Of a stretch of DNA of 61,184 bases, positions 46,244 to 55,242 are shown piece after piece (the stretch's first letter is position 1; every line of letters begins with the position of its first letter). The notes under the pieces are model-generated. The model was not told where the DNA came from. It ran no database searches and was given only the letters and a program-made list of their open reading frames with translations. Position numbers and translations under genes: made by a program. Source of the stretch: JBEEJZ01 sp046046915 (lineage in GTDB: Bacteria; Pseudomonadota; Gammaproteobacteria; Burkholderiales; Burkholderiaceae_C). The stretch spans positions 1 through 61,184 of the forward strand of contig JBJOIT010000014.1 of the NCBI GenBank assembly GCA_046046915.1. Reading direction: 5' to 3'.

Positions 46244-48087
46244 GCCTGTGCTCCTGGTGCGGCGGACCCTGCGGCGCCACCAATTTCATGTGCAAAGTGT
46301 TTCTGGATGCTGCGCACCGGATTGGGCGCCGCCTGCCCCAGGCCGCAGATGGACGCGTCCAGCATCACGGCATTGAGGTCTTCCAGGGTGTCGTTGTCCC
46401 ACACGGGAGCCTGCATCAGCTGTGCCGCCTTGGCCGTGCCGACCCGGCAGGGTGTGCACTGGCCACAGCTTTCATGGGCAAAGAAGTTCATCATGTTCAG
46501 GGCCGCGTCGCGCGCCCGATCCCGTTGGCTCAGGATGATGACTGCCGCCGATCCGATAAAACAGCCATGGGGCTGCAAGGTGTCAAAGTCCAGCGGAATC
46601 TGGTTCAGGCTGGCCGGCAAAATGCCGCCCGACGCCCCGCCTGGCAAGTAGGCGTAAAGCGTGTGCCCGTCCAGCATGCCACCGCAGTATTCGTCGATAA
46701 GCTCTTGGACGGTGATACCCGCCGGCGCCAGCTTGACGCCCGGGCGCCTCACCCGGCCACTGACGCTGAAACTGCGCAAGCCCTTGCGCCCATATCGGCC
46801 AAAGCCGCTGAACCAGGCCGCACCTTTTTCCACAATGTCACGCACCCAGTAAAGGGTCTCGAAGTTGTGCTCCAGTGTGGGCCGGCCAAAGAGGCCCACC
46901 TCGGCGATGTAAGGCGGACGCATGCGCGGCTCGCCACGCTTGCCCTCAATGCTTTCGATCATGGCGGACTCTTCTCCGCAAATGTAAGCACCCGCGCCCC
47001 GGCGCAGCTCAATGGTCGGCAGGGGGCACGGCGGGTTCGCTTGCAACTGGGCCAGCTCAGCCTCCAGCAAGGCACGGCAACCGTGGTACTCGTCGCGCAG
47101 GTAGATGTAGCAGGCGTCCACGCCCACCACCTGTGCAGCCACCAGCAGGCCTTCCAGAAAACGGTGCGGATCGCGCTCCAGGTAGGTGCGGTCCTTGAAG
47201 GTGCCGGGTTCGCCTTCGTCAATGTTCACCGCCATCAGGCGCGGGGCAGACTGACCGCGCACGATGCGCCACTTGCGTCCGGCCGGGAAGCCGGCGCCCC
47301 CCAATCCGCGCAGGCCGGAGTCTTCCATGGTCTGGATGATGGCCAAAGCGTCACGCTGCCCGGCGGCCAGCGCTGCCGCCAGCGCATAACCACCTTGGGC
47401 GCGGTAGGCCTCATATCCCACAAAGCCTGGCGACACCACTTGGGCCTCCAAGGCTGGCGACACACTTTTCTCGGCAAAATCAGCGCCAGAGAAACCTGAA
47501 ACGAGCGGACCTGGAGGCTGTTTGGAGGCGACTTGGGCCACCACAGCCGCGACTTTCTCGACGCTGGCCTGAATCACCGGGTTTTGGTGCACCACGGCCA
47601 CGGGGGCCTGCTCACAGCGGCCCACACAGGGTGCAGCCACCACCCGCACATCGGCGCCATCACCCTGCCCCAAGATGGCCGGCAGACGCGCCAGCAGGTC
47701 TTTTGCACCGGCCAGCTCGCAACTCAAGCCGTCGCACACCCGCACCAGCAGGCCAGGCGCCTGCTCACCCCCACGCACCACCTCGAAGTGGTGATAGAAG
47801 GTCGCCACCTCAAACACTTCGGCCATGGAGATGTTCATTTCCTTGGCCAGGGCCACCAGATGGTGATCGTGCAGGCAACGATAAGCATCATTGAGCTTGT
47901 GCAGGTGTTCGATCAGCAGGTCACGCCGATGCGGCCCAAAACCAATCAGACTGCGCACCGCCTCCAGCGACAGCTCATCGGCTTGACGGCCCTTGAGCTT
48001 GCTTTTGCGACGGATGCGTTCGCGCATGTCGTCAACGGAACCCAGAGTCACGGTCTGGACGGTGCCGGAAGTAGCAGATTGGTTCAT
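46240..48087 (-). CDS. fdsB: FdsG-FdsB fusion: NADH-side subunit of NAD-dependent formate dehydrogenase
   Basis: 615 aa, longer than FdsB (about 520) because a FdsG/NuoE-like thioredoxin-fold domain is fused at the N terminus. FdsG part (residues 1-170): VEVATFYHHFEV-like FEVATFYHHFEV and [2Fe-2S] cysteines in CDGLSCELAG and CVGRC. FdsB/NuoF part: FMN/NAD site GLGGAGFPAGRKW, RGAGAYICGEESAMIES, and the [4Fe-4S] motif ESCGQCTPCRVG near residue 555. Start ATG 48087 comes 11 bases after the transporter stop; the open frame extends further upstream without family sequence. FdsC and FdsD genes are not adjacent. Confidence 0.93.
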   Translation of the reverse strand: MNQSATSGTVQTVTLGSVDDMRERIRRKSKLKGRQADELSLEAVRSLIGFGPHRRDLLIEHLHKLNDAYRCLHDHHLVALAKEMNISMAEVFEVATFYHHFEVVRGGEQAPGLLVRVCDGLSCELAGAKDLLARLPAILGQGDGADVRVVAAPCVGRCEQAPVAVVHQNPVIQASVEKVAAVVAQVASKQPPGPLVSGFSGADFAEKSVSPALEAQVVSPGFVGYEAYRAQGGYALAAALAAGQRDALAIIQTMEDSGLRGLGGAGFPAGRKWRIVRGQSAPRLMAVNIDEGEPGTFKDRTYLERDPHRFLEGLLVAAQVVGVDACYIYLRDEYHGCRALLEAELAQLQANPPCPLPTIELRRGAGAYICGEESAMIESIEGKRGEPRMRPPYIAEVGLFGRPTLEHNFETLYWVRDIVEKGAAWFSGFGRYGRKGLRSFSVSGRVRRPGVKLAPAGITVQELIDEYCGGMLDGHTLYAYLPGGASGGILPASLNQIPLDFDTLQPHGCFIGSAAVIILSQRDRARDAALNMMNFFAHESCGQCTPCRVGTAKAAQLMQAPVWDNDTLEDLNAVMLDASICGLGQAAPNPVRSIQKHFAHEIGGAAGSAAPGAQA

Positions 48088-48098
48088 GGTCACAAGAT

Positions 48099-49736
48099 TC
48101 AGGCAAAAAATTTGGCAACGCTCAAGAGGGTGCGGTAAATACCCCAGGCCATAGGAATCCCCACCGCCGCCCAAGCCAGCGCCACCATGGCGGGGCTGAC
48201 GGCATCGGCACCGCGGGCGCTGCCTCCCACTTCAGTCGCAGCCGTTTTCTCGTGAGCCAGGCGTTTTTCCTCAGCCAGTTCGGCATCGGTCATGAACCAT
48301 TTGTCGGCCAAGGGGCGCACCATCAGGTTGCAAACGAGGCCCACCAGCAACATGCCCACCAGGATGTACATGGTCTGGTTGTAGACCTGCTCACGCGGCA
48401 ACCCCAGGCTCAGCTGGTACTCGCGCATGTAGTTGACCACCACAGGTCCCAGCACCCCTGCCGTAGCCCAGGCAGTGAGCAGGCGGCCGTGTATGGCGCC
48501 CACCATCTGGGTACCAAACAAGTCAGCGAGGTAGGCAGGCGCGGTGGCAAAGCCTCCACCATACATGCTCAAAATGATGCAGAAAGCCGATACAAACAGC
48601 ACGATGCTGCCCGCCGCGGCGCTGCCCGGCACGCTGAAGTACAGCACACCACCCAGCACGAAAAACACTACATAGGTCATCTTGCGGCCCAACTTGTCCG
48701 ACAGGCTGGCCCAGAAAAAGCGCCCGCCGATGTTGAACAGGCTCAAAAGGGCGGTAAAGCCCGCCGCCACCGTGGCAATGGCGGCCAACTCGGTTTTGTC
48801 CAGCTCGCCAAATTTCTTGGCCACGCCGATGAGGGAGCCACCAAACACCTCTTGCAACATGGGCGAAGCCATGCCGATCACGCCTATGCCGGCGCTCACG
48901 TTCATGCACAGCACCATCCAGATCAGCCAGAACTGGGGAATGCCCCACACCTTGCTGACGTGTACGTGACGCTGGGTGATCATGGCGTCGGCAGTCTGGG
49001 CCGCAGGGGGAGTCCAGCCGGCAGGCTTCCAGCCCGTGGGCGGCACGCGGTAGCCCAGGGCCCCTGCCATCATGAAAACGAAGTAAATCAGCGCCATCAC
49101 CACAAAGGTCTGCATCACACCCACATCGGTGGGGGTGGCAAAGGCCTTCATCAGATCAGCCGCTAGGGGAGAACCGATCATGGCGCCACCGCCAAAACCC
49201 ATGATGGCCATGCCGGTGGCCATGCCACGACGGTCCGGGAACCACTTGATCAGGGTGGACACCGGCGAGATATAGCCCAGGCCCAGCCCGATGCCCCCTA
49301 TCACGCCCGAGCCCAAAATCATCAGCCAGAACTGGTGCAGATAAACCCCCAGTGCCGAGATCAGCATGCCGCCGCACCAGCACACTGCAGACACCACGCC
49401 GGCCTTGCGCGGGCCTGCGCGCTCTAGCCAGCCGCCCCAAATGGCTGCACTCGAGCCCAGCAGCACAAAAAACAGGGTGTACATCCAGCCCAAGGTGGAC
49501 ATTTCCCAGTCGCAGGTGGTGGTGAAAAGTTGGGCAAAGAAACCCAGCTCGGGGCTACAGGCCAAAGATTCCTTGATGCCCAGAGCTTGGGACAGGGGCA
49601 TCCAAAACACCGAAAAACCGTAGGCCATACCGATGCACAGGTGTATGGCCAGCGCCGCCGGTGGCACCACCCACCGGTTGAAGCCTGGGCCCGCAATGAT
49701 GTGTTCCTTGTCCAGAAAACCCAGCCGATCTAACAA
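48099..49736 (-). CDS. OFA-family MFS transporter (oxalate/formate antiporter type)
   Basis: 545 aa with about 12-14 membrane helices in two MFS halves. The signature GLGLGYISPVSTLIKWFPDRRGMATGMAIMGFG and the long loop after helix 6 match the OFA (oxalate:formate antiporter) family. The start is TTG 49736 (MLDRLGF...), decided by an AGGAGG ribosome site about 7 bases before it. First gene of the operon transporter-fdsB-fdsA-fdhD; it most likely imports formate or oxalate for the enzyme encoded next. It carries a charged C-terminal tail with a further hydrophobic helix. Confidence 0.88.
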   Translation of the reverse strand: MLDRLGFLDKEHIIAGPGFNRWVVPPAALAIHLCIGMAYGFSVFWMPLSQALGIKESLACSPELGFFAQLFTTTCDWEMSTLGWMYTLFFVLLGSSAAIWGGWLERAGPRKAGVVSAVCWCGGMLISALGVYLHQFWLMILGSGVIGGIGLGLGYISPVSTLIKWFPDRRGMATGMAIMGFGGGAMIGSPLAADLMKAFATPTDVGVMQTFVVMALIYFVFMMAGALGYRVPPTGWKPAGWTPPAAQTADAMITQRHVHVSKVWGIPQFWLIWMVLCMNVSAGIGVIGMASPMLQEVFGGSLIGVAKKFGELDKTELAAIATVAAGFTALLSLFNIGGRFFWASLSDKLGRKMTYVVFFVLGGVLYFSVPGSAAAGSIVLFVSAFCIILSMYGGGFATAPAYLADLFGTQMVGAIHGRLLTAWATAGVLGPVVVNYMREYQLSLGLPREQVYNQTMYILVGMLLVGLVCNLMVRPLADKWFMTDAELAEEKRLAHEKTAATEVGGSARGADAVSPAMVALAWAAVGIPMAWGIYRTLLSVAKFFA

Positions 49737-49823
49737 GTCTTCCTCCTGTGGTGCGGGAAAATGCCCGTCATCGCCTGAATCTGGCGAGCGCGCAGTATGT
49801 TTTCAGCCAGTCACTTTGTCTAA

Positions 49824-49876
49824 TTGAATCGACACATCGGTTGATTCAAGAATTGAATGATGCGCGGATGATTCAA
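49824..49876 (-). promoter_or_regulatory. Repeat cluster upstream of the formate operon
   Basis: The 7-mer TTGAATC occurs three times within 53 bases: once on the + strand (49824-49830) and twice on the - strand (GATTCAA at 49843-49849 and 49870-49876). The first pair is an inverted repeat with a 12-base spacer; the last two are direct repeats 27 bases apart. It lies 88-140 bases upstream of the transporter start, and its outer copy overlaps the stop codon of the GGDEF gene. A LysR-type or other activator site is an inference. Confidence 0.5.
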
Positions 49877-51588
49877 GTCCGAGTTTGCGACGGCACAAAG
49901 GACCGATAAGTGTTTCGGCCTGCCGCCTTGGCGCTGTAAAGGGCATCATCTCCCTTGATGAGCACGGCGTTCAAGTCATCGCCAGGCTCACACAAGTAGC
50001 CGCCAATGCTGACACTGAGCGGCACCGGCAGGCCCAAGGCGTTGCGCACAGCCTGGCACCGGGCCACGGCGTGGCGCAGACTTTCGCCCACCCGGTCCAG
50101 GGACTCTGTGCTGGCACCTGCGAGCATGACCAGAAATTCGTCACCACCCCAGCGCGAGGCCGCCCCGCCAGCCGGCAGCTCTTCCTGGATCAGGCGCGCG
50201 ATGGTGACCAGCACCTCATCCCCCACCGCATGTCCATGCTGATCATTAATGGTTTTGAAGTGATCCACATCCAGCCACAAAATGCCCATGCGGGTTGGAC
50301 CGGCAACGCAATGTTGCAATTGGGCATCCATGCGTTCGGTCATGCCGCGGCGGTTCAGGATGTCGGTCAACGGGTCGGTTTTGGTCAGGCGGTCCAGAGC
50401 AAGCGTGCGCTCTTGCACCTTGGACTCCAGGTCGCGTCGCGACTCCGTCACTGCACTGGCCATGCGGTTAAAGCGCTGCATCAGGCCCCGGATTTCCCCC
50501 GTCCCCAGGGCGCCCAGTGGCGGTGGCGCAGCTTGTCCTGCCTCCACCGAGGCCATGGCGGCATCGAGCACATTCAGGGGCCTCAGAACATAACGTTGCA
50601 GGGCCAGGTTAAACAACAACAAGACACCTGCCAGCGTCAACAGGTACACCACCACAATGCCGGCGAATTCGCTGAAAGGCAGCAAGACTTCCAGATCGAG
50701 CAAGGTGATCTCATACCAATCGATCTCGGGCAGGTAGGCCATACCGGCTAGATAGCGCTTCCCCTTCATTTCCACCGGCAGGGTGACCACCGTGTCCGCG
50801 CCGCTCTCCAGAGATTTCATCGCGGCCATCACCGCAGCTTGGTCAGACGGCCGATCCAGCAGCAGTGCCAGGGTGTTTTGGGTCTGGCCAGCCTTGCTGA
50901 TAGAACTAAAGTCGATCAATCGCTGGTTGCGATGCATTTGAATGGCACCGGCGTGATCCACAAACAGGCTGTTCACGCCAGGCACGTTTTCTTCCACCAC
51001 ATTCTTGATAAAGGTCGTCAAATCCAGGCCCGTGCCAGCCATACCCAGAATTTGATCACCGTCGCGAATCAGGATGTCAATCCACAGTTTGGTAATGCCC
51101 AGGTTCTCGTCAGGATTGACGTTGATGTGCAAAGACCGGCCCTGGCGCACCAGGTCGTAAAACCAGGCGTCCTTGGCCGCACCGGGGTCCAACACGTAGC
51201 GCAGCTGCTTGCCGGCAAACTCGTTGCTCGCGTTGTTGTGGTAGTAACGCCCGTTTTTGAGCAAGGCCACAAAGTAGCTGCGATCTTGAAAATTCAGTCG
51301 AAAGCTCTCCATCTCGGCGATGGCGCGGCGGGTGAGCTCAGGGTTGTCTGGCTCATGGGCCCATTCGCGGATGTACTGGGACTGGGCCAGCTGCCTGGAC
51401 AAAGCCACCTCCCGAAGTATGGGCTGCAAGGTGCGACTCTTGTCGTAGCGCACCTGCTTTTCAGCATATCGCATGGCCCACTGTTGAACGATGCCATCCG
51501 CCAGGGAACGCACGGCCAGCCAGGTCGGCAAGGCGAACACCAGAAACAGCAAGGCGGTGAACAGAATGAAACGGGGGCGTAGATTCAT
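49873..51588 (-). CDS. Membrane-bound diguanylate cyclase with Cache sensor and HAMP
   Basis: 571 aa. Helices at about 8-28 and 278-300 enclose a 250-residue periplasmic dCache-type domain (FRLNFQDRSYFVALLKNGRYY near 90-110; cut in reading). A HAMP segment precedes a coiled coil and the GGDEF domain, with LTDILNRRGM and an intact WGGDEF. It should make c-di-GMP in response to a periplasmic ligand. ATG 51588 (MNLRPRFILF) is preferred to upstream in-frame codons at 51690. It lies directly upstream of the formate operon on the same strand, though the 137-base gap suggests separate promoters. Confidence 0.9.
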   Translation of the reverse strand: MNLRPRFILFTALLFLVFALPTWLAVRSLADGIVQQWAMRYAEKQVRYDKSRTLQPILREVALSRQLAQSQYIREWAHEPDNPELTRRAIAEMESFRLNFQDRSYFVALLKNGRYYHNNASNEFAGKQLRYVLDPGAAKDAWFYDLVRQGRSLHINVNPDENLGITKLWIDILIRDGDQILGMAGTGLDLTTFIKNVVEENVPGVNSLFVDHAGAIQMHRNQRLIDFSSISKAGQTQNTLALLLDRPSDQAAVMAAMKSLESGADTVVTLPVEMKGKRYLAGMAYLPEIDWYEITLLDLEVLLPFSEFAGIVVVYLLTLAGVLLLFNLALQRYVLRPLNVLDAAMASVEAGQAAPPPLGALGTGEIRGLMQRFNRMASAVTESRRDLESKVQERTLALDRLTKTDPLTDILNRRGMTERMDAQLQHCVAGPTRMGILWLDVDHFKTINDQHGHAVGDEVLVTIARLIQEELPAGGAASRWGGDEFLVMLAGASTESLDRVGESLRHAVARCQAVRNALGLPVPLSVSIGGYLCEPGDDLNAVLIKGDDALYSAKAAGRNTYRSFVPSQTRT

Positions 51589-51682
51589 GCAAAGGCGCAA
51601 GTCATCGTGCAATAAGGTGTGACAGCTTGATCTGACGATGGTAGCCCACCGTTGCGCGGTATTTGCCAGACAATTTGACGCC

Positions 51683-51952
51683 ATGATCACCGTTGAATTT
51701 GCCCCCAGCCTGAGACGCCACGTCGATTGCCCAAACCAAACGGTGCCCAGTGGCAGCCTGCGAGAGGTTCTGGAATCCGCCCTGCTGGCGGCCCCTGCCT
51801 TGGCCCACTATGTGTTCGACGATCAGCGTTCGGTGCGCAAACATGTGGCCGTGTTCGTCAACCAGCAGCTGGTGCTGGACCGCACAAACCTCGCACTAAC
51901 ACTTGCCGACGACAGCAAGGTACTGGTGATTCAAGCCCTCAGTGGCGGCTAA
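51683..51952 (+). CDS. MoaD/ThiS-family ubiquitin-like protein
   Basis: 89 aa. MITVEFAPSLRRHV at the start and the DDSKVLVIQALSGG end fit the beta-grasp MoaD/ThiS family, whose C-terminal Gly-Gly is thiocarboxylated to donate sulfur. The canonical MoaD of the molybdopterin synthase usually sits with moaE; there is no moaE here. Instead the next gene, 15 bases away, encodes an Asp-box propeller protein. Start at ATG 51683; the frame extends 15 codons upstream into the divergent GGDEF promoter. Confidence 0.8.
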   Translation: MITVEFAPSLRRHVDCPNQTVPSGSLREVLESALLAAPALAHYVFDDQRSVRKHVAVFVNQQLVLDRTNLALTLADDSKVLVIQALSGG

Positions 51953-51967
51953 ACCGAAGGAACAAGA

Positions 51968-53065
51968 ATGCATCAATTGCTGCTTGGCACCCGCAAGGGT
52001 TTGCTGTTAGTTCAGGGCGAGGGAACTGACTGGCACGTCACAGCGCACCACTTTGCCGGCGACCCGGTCACACAAATACTGGTCGACCCGCGGGACGGCT
52101 GCTGGTACGCGGCCCTGAACCTGGGGCACTTTGGCGTCAAGCTACGCAAGAGTACGGACCAAGGTGGCACATGGCAGGAGATCACATCTCCCGCCTTTCC
52201 CACCAAGCCCACCGAGGGCCCCTGGGCTGACGATCCCTCGCATTGGAATGTGGAGCTGATTTGGAGCCTGACCGCAGGCGGTCCCGATCAACCGGGCACC
52301 TTGTGGGCGGGCTGCATGCCGGCAGGACTGTTTCGCTCGGACGATAGCGGCGCCAGCTGGTCGCTCAACACTGCGCTCTGGCTGGACCCGCGCCGCAAAG
52401 AATGGATGGGAGGTGGCAACGACTACCCCGGCATGCACAGCGTGCTGGTGGACCCGCGCGATGCACAACATGTGACGGTGGCCATCTCCTGTGGCGGTGT
52501 GTGGCAGACCCGGGATGGCGGACAGCAGTGGGCCCTGACCTCCCACGGCATGTCAGCCAGCTACATGCCTGAGGGCAGCGCGGACGAGCCCAACACCCAA
52601 GACGTGCACGCCCTGGTGCAATGCGCTGCGCACCCCGATGCCGTCTGGGTACAGCACCACTGCGGCATCTACAAAAGCACGGATAGCGCACACACATGGC
52701 AGCACATCGAGGCGACACCGCCCTCAGGCTTTGGTTTTGCAGTGGCATGCGACCCGCGCGACCCGCAACGGGCCTGGTTCGTGCCGGCGCAAGCCGACAC
52801 ACACCGCTACCCAGTAGACGGCCGTCTGGTGGTGACACGTACCGATGACGGGGGCAAAACTTTCAAGACTTTCGGCCAGGGCCTGCCGGCGCACAACGCC
52901 TATCACCTGATCTACCGACATGGGTTAGCGGTCACACCTGATGGCCAGACGCTTGCCATGGCCTCCACCACTGGGGGCCTGTGGACCAGCGCCAACGCGG
53001 GCGAGTCCTGGCACTGCATCTCACGCGACCTGCCACCGGTGGCAGTGGTCAAGTTTGTCGGCTGA
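51968..53065 (+). CDS. Asp-box (BNR/sialidase-like) beta-propeller protein
   Basis: 365 aa with six S/T-x-D-x-G-x-x-W/F Asp boxes: KSTDQGGTW (near residue 57), RSDDSGASW (near 122), QTRDGGQQW (near 180), KSTDSAHTW (near 237), RTDDGGKTF (near 295) and TSANAGESW (near 342). This predicts a six-bladed propeller. No signal peptide or membrane helix is visible, so it is cytoplasmic, unlike most sialidases, and I see no sialidase catalytic tyrosine arrangement. It follows the MoaD-like gene by 15 bases; such pairs recur in bacteria, but I know of no assigned function. ATG start with AAGGAACA before it. Confidence 0.78.
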   Translation: MHQLLLGTRKGLLLVQGEGTDWHVTAHHFAGDPVTQILVDPRDGCWYAALNLGHFGVKLRKSTDQGGTWQEITSPAFPTKPTEGPWADDPSHWNVELIWSLTAGGPDQPGTLWAGCMPAGLFRSDDSGASWSLNTALWLDPRRKEWMGGGNDYPGMHSVLVDPRDAQHVTVAISCGGVWQTRDGGQQWALTSHGMSASYMPEGSADEPNTQDVHALVQCAAHPDAVWVQHHCGIYKSTDSAHTWQHIEATPPSGFGFAVACDPRDPQRAWFVPAQADTHRYPVDGRLVVTRTDDGGKTFKTFGQGLPAHNAYHLIYRHGLAVTPDGQTLAMASTTGGLWTSANAGESWHCISRDLPPVAVVKFVG

Positions 53066-53072
53066 GCTCGCT

Positions 53073-54026
53073 TCAGGCCACCAGCAGACCACTGTGCGCG
53101 GCTGCGTGGCGCAGCCAGGCGCCGTCTTGCGCCAACTGCAGGGCCGCCTCCAGCGCGCGCGAAGGTCGGGCACCCGCGTTGGACATGAAACCGATCGGTG
53201 TCAGCACCTCAGGGCTGACCAGGGGCAGGGCTTCCAGTTCGCCGTAGCCCCGCACCGTGCCGATGAGCGCACCGGGCATGACACTGCACACATCGCCTGC
53301 CAACACACTCAGGGCCAGGGTCAGGATAGAGTTGGTCTCGATGGTGGCCTGAACCGTCGCCCCGGCAGTCGTGAAGGCCGCGTCCACCACGGTGCGGTTG
53401 TACATGTCGGGCGTCAGCAGGCACAAGGGCAAGCGGGCCGCGTCCTTCCAGCGCATCTTGGGGCCGATGCGCAGATCGCCAGCCTGCTTCTTGCCAGAGC
53501 GGCGCAGTAAAAAATAATGCTCTGTGTATTGCGGCAGGGCCACCAGGCGGCTGGGACGGCTACCCAACAGCCCCATACGATCGGTGTAGCCTAGAGCCAG
53601 GTCCACCGACAGGTCGTTGAGCCGCTGCTCCAGGTCTGAAGAACTGAGCGACAGCACCGTGGGCTGCACGCCCGGATGCTTGGCCTGCAACATGGCTGAA
53701 AAACGAGCCGCAATCGGCACGGCGGTGGGCACCGCGCCGATGCAAATCGGGCCGCGCGGCACCTGGGCATCGCTTTTGAGCGACTGCTGCAGATTGGCAT
53801 GCTCATGCAGCATGAACTGGGCCGTCGCCAACACCCGCTCGCCTTCAGGGGTGAAGCCGACGAAGCTGCGATCTCGCTTGACGATGACCACATTGAACTC
53901 GGCCTCCAAGGCCCGCAGCGCGTTAGACAGCGCTGGCTGGGTGATATGGCAGGCCTGGGCTGCTCGCCCAAAATGTCGGTGCTCGTTGAGCGCCACCAAG
54001 TAGCGCAAGGAGGTGAGCAGGTTCAT
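53073..54026 (-). CDS. LysR-family transcriptional regulator
   Basis: 317 aa. The N-terminal helix-turn-helix reads FGRAAQACHITQPALSNALRALE (residues 20-42; a standard LysR HTH), followed by a substrate-binding region with the PRGPICIGAVPTAVPI strand and later TNSILTLALSVLAGDVCSVMP. Target genes are not adjacent by orientation: the neighbour on the left (propeller gene) is convergent, 8 bases away. The formate operon 3.3 kb away is a possible target, by analogy with LysR-type FdsR regulators of formate dehydrogenase, but this is inference. Confidence 0.88.
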   Translation of the reverse strand: MNLLTSLRYLVALNEHRHFGRAAQACHITQPALSNALRALEAEFNVVIVKRDRSFVGFTPEGERVLATAQFMLHEHANLQQSLKSDAQVPRGPICIGAVPTAVPIAARFSAMLQAKHPGVQPTVLSLSSSDLEQRLNDLSVDLALGYTDRMGLLGSRPSRLVALPQYTEHYFLLRRSGKKQAGDLRIGPKMRWKDAARLPLCLLTPDMYNRTVVDAAFTTAGATVQATIETNSILTLALSVLAGDVCSVMPGALIGTVRGYGELEALPLVSPEVLTPIGFMSNAGARPSRALEAALQLAQDGAWLRHAAAHSGLLVA

Positions 54027-54054
54027 GGCCTAGCCGGGTTCAGGGCACCCACGA

Positions 54055-55146
54055 TCAGGTGGTTTTGCTGATGGTGATGGTGGGAAATTTCGACGAGAAA
54101 TCCTTGGACTTGGCCGCCACCGTGGCGGCCACCTTGCGCGCCACAGCCTTGTAGATGCCAGCAATCTCGCCGTCGGGATCGGCCACCACCGTAGGCTGAC
54201 CACTGTCGGCCTGCATGCGGATGCGGATGTCCAGCGGCAAGCCGCCCAGGTAATCGGTCTGATTTGCCTCGGCCAGGTGCTTCCCGCCATCGGCGCCAAA
54301 AATATGCTCAGCATGGCCGCACTGGCTGCACACATGCACCGCCATGTTTTCGACGATGCCCAGAATCGGCACGCCCACCTTGTCGAACATCTTGATGCCT
54401 TTGCGGGCGTCCAACAAGGCAATGTCCTGCGGCGTGGTCACGATCACGGCGCCGGTCATGGGCACGCGCTGAGACAGCGTGAGCTGGATGTCGCCGGTGC
54501 CCGGGGGCATGTCCACGATGAGGTAATCCAGATCTTTCCAGTTCGTCTGGCGCAGCAACTGCTCCAGGGCCTGAGTCGCCATGGGGCCACGCCAGATCAT
54601 GGCGTCGTCCTTGTTCACCAGAAAGCCGATCGACATGACCTGCACGCCGTGGTTGACCAAGGGCTCCATGGTCTTGCCGTCTTCACTGTCGGGCCGCCCC
54701 TCAATGCCCATCATCATGGGCTGGCTGGGGCCGTAGATGTCCGCGTCTAGCAAACCTACCATTGCGCCCTCGGCAGCCAGCGCCAGTGCCAGGTTGGCGG
54801 CCGTGGTGCTCTTGCCCACACCGCCCTTGCCTGATGCGACGGCAATGATGTTTTTCACGCCAGGCAGCAACTGCACACCGCGCTGCACGGCGTGCGCTGC
54901 GATCTGGGTCACGATCTCAACGCTGACCTGCGCCACTCCAGGCACCGAAAGTGCTGCCTGGCTCAGAGACTGGCGCAGGGCCGGCCATAGGCTGCGTGCC
55001 GGGTAAGGCAGCTCCAGTTCAAAGGCGACGGTGCCGCCCGTGATCGTCAATTTTTTGATCGCCTTGGTCGACACAAAGTCGCGGCCGGTGGTGGGGTCTG
55101 TCACGCCTGCAAGTGCGCCTAGCAGCGCTTGCTCTGTCACGGTCAT
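54055..55146 (-). CDS. apbC: Mrp/ApbC-family Fe-S cluster carrier ATPase
   Basis: 363 aa. A short N-terminal MIP18-like domain (residues 1-90) leads to the P-loop ATPase with the deviant Walker A GKGGVGKSTTAANLALAL, the switch DADIYGPSQP and YLIVDMPPGTGDIQL. Near the C terminus CSQCGHAEHIFG supplies the two Cys that hold a bridging [4Fe-4S] cluster in the dimer. It helps load Fe-S clusters into client proteins. In many Burkholderiales genomes this gene is next to metG; here three signalling genes lie between (55.2-60.7 kb). ATG 55146. Confidence 0.95.
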   Translation of the reverse strand: MTVTEQALLGALAGVTDPTTGRDFVSTKAIKKLTITGGTVAFELELPYPARSLWPALRQSLSQAALSVPGVAQVSVEIVTQIAAHAVQRGVQLLPGVKNIIAVASGKGGVGKSTTAANLALALAAEGAMVGLLDADIYGPSQPMMMGIEGRPDSEDGKTMEPLVNHGVQVMSIGFLVNKDDAMIWRGPMATQALEQLLRQTNWKDLDYLIVDMPPGTGDIQLTLSQRVPMTGAVIVTTPQDIALLDARKGIKMFDKVGVPILGIVENMAVHVCSQCGHAEHIFGADGGKHLAEANQTDYLGGLPLDIRIRMQADSGQPTVVADPDGEIAGIYKAVARKVAATVAAKSKDFSSKFPTITISKTT

Positions 55147-55242
55147 TCATTTCTCCTGCGTAAGGTGGGGCGCAGTGTACTTATCTGATAATCAATTTGT
55201 GTTTTGAGCTCTTTCCTGCGCCAACTAGGCGCCTCCCTACCC

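Noticed and set aside
46288..47499. A 403-codon open frame on the + strand over fdsB
   Set aside because: No family features, and antisense to fdsB.
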